Below, piece after piece: positions 34,449 through 36,428 of a DNA stretch of 36,428 nt (positions within the stretch are counted from its first letter, which is position 1; each line of letters starts with the position of its first letter). A program made the translations under genes and the position numbers. The notes beneath the pieces were generated by a model, which saw only the letters and a program-made list of their open reading frames with translations, was not told where the DNA came from and made no database searches. This DNA comes from an uncultured Pelagibacteraceae bacterium (lineage in GTDB: Bacteria > Pseudomonadota > Alphaproteobacteria > Pelagibacterales > Pelagibacteraceae): contig CACKTW010000004.1 in assembly GCA_902603215.1 (NCBI GenBank), positions 1-36,428 of the forward strand, written 5' to 3'.

Positions 34449-35612
34449 TTAGTCAAATAATTTTCCTTCAATACTATATTCATACATTTTTTTCAAATCA
34501 TTTAGTTTAAGTTTTTTTGGGTTTCCTTGGGTAGATGGATCTTCTAAAGCCATCAAAGACAGTTTATCTAGATCTTCTTTTTTAATATTTATGACGTCAG
34601 ATAATTTATGTGGAATATCTAATTCTTTTCTTATTTGAATTACCCAATTTAAAAAAGATTCAAAGCTCTTATCTTTTAAATCAATATATTCACAAATTTT
34701 TATTATTTTATTTTCAATTTCTTTCCTGTTAAAAGTTAACACATAAGGCATAAAAATTGCATTTGATAACCCATGATGAACTTTATACATGGAATTAACA
34801 GGATGGCTCAAAGAATGAATTGCACCCAAACCTTTTTGAAATGCGGTTGATCCCATGCTTGCGGCAGCCAACATATTTGATCTTGCTTCTAAATTTTTTC
34901 CATCTTTTACTGCAACCTTTAACCATTTTTTAATAAGACATATTCCTTCAAGAGCTATCCCGTCTGCCATTGGATGGAAAGCTGGCGCACAAAAAGCTTC
35001 AAGATTATGTGCTAAAGCATCCATTCCGGTTGTCGCTGTAAGTTTAGGTGGTAAATCAACAGTTAAGATAGGATCTAAAATTACTATTGATGGTAAAATT
35101 TTTGGATGAAAAATTATTTTTTTTACACCAGTTTCTTCTTTTATTATTGCTGAAGCTCTGCCTGTTTCTGAACCTGTTCCAGCTGTTGTTGGAACTGCAA
35201 TTATTGGAACAATCTTATCTGCATTAGCCCTAGTCCAATAATCTCCTACATCTTCAAAATCCCACAAAGGTCTAGATTGTCCTGACATAAAAGCAATTGC
35301 TTTACCAACATCCAAAGCACTTCCTCCACCAAAAGCAATGACTCCATCATGTTGTCCTTTTTTAAATTCAGTTACACCATCTGAAACATTTTTTCCTATA
35401 GGATTTCCTTCAAATTTTGAAAAAATTTTAACCTGAATTAAAGAATTCATATCATCAATTATTTTTTTAACCATTTTAGTTTTTTCTAATTTAGCATCAG
35501 TGACAAATAATGGTTTTTTAATCTTTAAATTTTTACAAGCTTGAAAAAGCTCTTTTATTCGTCCTTCTCCAATCCAAACTGTTGTCGGATAATTCCAGTT
35601 AGCTTTTATCAT
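34449..35612 (-). CDS. Iron-containing (group III) alcohol dehydrogenase
   Basis: The ORF track begins at 35666 inside the upstream gene; the ATG at 35612 (MIKANWNYPTTVWIGEG) gives 387 residues and the usual family start. Landmarks are VIAFGGGSALDVGKAIA (NAD site, about 92), IIAVPTTAGTGSETG (about 137), GMDALAHNLEAF and AIHSLSHPVNSMYKVHHG, which carry the metal-binding Asp/His set. Group III enzymes oxidise short alcohols or reduce aldehydes. A Fe-ADH near C1 genes in SAR11 has been proposed to oxidise methanol to formaldehyde; given the surrounding C1 genes this could be that enzyme, but the substrate is not readable from sequence. Confidence 0.92.
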   Translation of the reverse strand: MIKANWNYPTTVWIGEGRIKELFQACKNLKIKKPLFVTDAKLEKTKMVKKIIDDMNSLIQVKIFSKFEGNPIGKNVSDGVTEFKKGQHDGVIAFGGGSALDVGKAIAFMSGQSRPLWDFEDVGDYWTRANADKIVPIIAVPTTAGTGSETGRASAIIKEETGVKKIIFHPKILPSIVILDPILTVDLPPKLTATTGMDALAHNLEAFCAPAFHPMADGIALEGICLIKKWLKVAVKDGKNLEARSNMLAAASMGSTAFQKGLGAIHSLSHPVNSMYKVHHGLSNAIFMPYVLTFNRKEIENKIIKICEYIDLKDKSFESFLNWVIQIRKELDIPHKLSDVINIKKEDLDKLSLMALEDPSTQGNPKKLKLNDLKKMYEYSIEGKLFD

Positions 35613-35622
35613 AAATAATTTT

Positions 35623-36428
35623 CTACCAATTAATAGATAGTATTTTATTTTGACATATAGCTTCAATTAAACTTATCATAAGAGGTAATTTTTCTTTTTT
35701 AAAATCTTTCATTATTTTTGGTCCAATATCCAGCACTAGTTCTGCTCCTTCAATGGTATCATTTGGCATAAATTCGTTTTTTGCATCTTTGTATTTATGT
35801 CCGTTTCCCAAGTATTTTCCCATTTTGCTATTTCTTCCTCCTGCTGAGCTTACATATAAATCTCCAAGACCTGCTAATCCATAAACAGTTGCTTCTTTTC
35901 CTTTTAACGCTTTAGTAAAATAGTGCATTTCAGAAATTGAATGGTACATTAAAGAGGCTGCTGTATTCAGATAGTTTTTATCCTTTATTTCCTCTGCTGC
36001 TTTTGAGCTGCAAAGTCCCTTTGATGCACCAATAATCATTGAATAAATATTTTTGATCGCTGCACATACTTCAACGCCAACTAAATCATTTGAAAATTCT
36101 GTAGAATAATAGCTTGTTGAAATCATTTTCCCTATAGATTTTATAATATTAGTATCAGAATTTGCTAATACTACACTACTTCTAATTTTATTCGCTAAAC
36201 CAGCAGCTAGACAAGGTCCTCCTACCGCTGAGATATTTATTTTTTTGAAACCTTTTTTAATCAATATTTGTTTTAATTTATCAGCAAGCGTTTCAAACTT
36301 GTTATTTATTACTGTTAAACCTTTTGTTAGCAATAAAATAGGAATTCCATCAGCATTACATTTTGAAATTTCTTCAGCAGCCCAATCAATACCTTTGGAA
36401 TTTACAGCAATAACAATTAAATTTGGTT
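35623..36428 (-). CDS. NAD(P)-dependent glycerol-3-phosphate dehydrogenase-like protein (GpsA-like), 5' end outside window
   Basis: The ORF track starts at a TTG (36333), but the frame is open to the window edge (…NLIVIAVNSKGIDWAAEEISK), so the N-terminal Rossmann part lies beyond. What is present matches GpsA: ILLLTKGL, SAVGGPCLAAGLANK at the GPSFA position, the active-site GVEVCAAIKNIYS with its lysine, and GLAGLGDLYVSSAGGRNSKMGKYLG near the C-terminus. The substitutions (GPCLAAG for SGPSFA, SAGGRNS) make it a divergent member, so another 2-hydroxy or phospho-sugar dehydrogenase is possible. It is 10 bases upstream of the alcohol dehydrogenase start. Confidence 0.75.
   Translation of the reverse strand, partial: PNLIVIAVNSKGIDWAAEEISKCNADGIPILLLTKGLTVINNKFETLADKLKQILIKKGFKKINISAVGGPCLAAGLANKIRSSVVLANSDTNIIKSIGKMISTSYYSTEFSNDLVGVEVCAAIKNIYSMIIGASKGLCSSKAAEEIKDKNYLNTAASLMYHSISEMHYFTKALKGKEATVYGLAGLGDLYVSSAGGRNSKMGKYLGNGHKYKDAKNEFMPNDTIEGAELVLDIGPKIMKDFKKEKLPLMISLIEAICQNKILSINW

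Noticed and set aside
34033-34452. 139-aa plus-strand ORF
   Set aside because: It is a shadow of the glutamine amidotransferase gene, which has complete catalytic motifs on the other strand.
35613-35666. Longer N-terminus of the alcohol dehydrogenase
   Set aside because: It overlaps the end of the GpsA-like gene and does not resemble the family; MIKANWNYPTTV is the usual start.
1-36428. tRNA, rRNA, CRISPR, insertion sequence or prophage signatures
   Set aside because: I scanned by eye for transposase-like ORFs, regular repeats and RNA-like GC-rich blocks and found none.

Overview
The window looks like chromosome from a streamlined marine alphaproteobacterium of the SAR11 clade (Pelagibacterales). 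It is very AT-rich, genes abut or overlap by 1-20 bases, spacers are short, and there are no mobile elements, tRNAs, rRNAs or CRISPR arrays. The gene content (methylated-amine oxidation, a TPP-riboswitch-controlled ThiV-type symporter, a single Fe(III) ABC importer behind Fur-type boxes) fits that group. The assignment comes from gene content and style only; no search was run.

Layout. 1-2.4 kb: the tail of a membrane protein, a DsbA/HCCA-isomerase-like protein, a rhodanese, an orphan glycosyltransferase-like protein, and a small membrane ORF interrupted by an in-frame TGA. 2.5-6.3 kb (minus strand): HU with its own terminator, then a TPP riboswitch followed by a coupled run of symporter (thiV-like), rhomboid protease and RseP-like site-2 protease. 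6.3-10.4 kb: an iron(III) ABC importer (binding protein, small Cys-rich ORF, permease, ATPase) behind two tandem Fur-like 7-1-7 sites. 10.5-14.3 kb: bactofilin, LysR regulator, AcuI-type reductase, FolE, HisI and a DUF2237 protein.

14.3-36.4 kb is a one-carbon island. A dimethylglycine-dehydrogenase-like enzyme is encoded with both ETF subunits and ETF-ubiquinone oxidoreductase, a complete route from N-methyl oxidation to the quinone pool. Divergent from it are a MetF-like reductase and a long GcvT/DmdA-like folate methyltransferase; an 18-bp perfect palindrome lies between the two operons. Further on, soxBDAG (heterotetrameric sarcosine oxidase) is co-transcribed with three poorly understood genes: an M19-dipeptidase-like protein lacking canonical metal ligands, a 556-aa conserved protein and a DUF3726 protein. 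Formate-THF ligase (fhs) diverges from soxB. The right edge holds a GpsA-like dehydrogenase (cut by the window), an iron-containing alcohol dehydrogenase and a class I glutamine amidotransferase.

Together the island would strip methyl groups from dimethylglycine and sarcosine onto tetrahydrofolate, pass electrons to ubiquinone or oxygen, and distribute C1 units through MetF- and Fhs-type reactions. FolE supplies the first step of folate-type pterin synthesis. The best candidates for new biology are the three-gene tail of the sox operon, the DmdA-like methyltransferase with its MetF partner, and the link between a TPP riboswitch and two intramembrane proteases.
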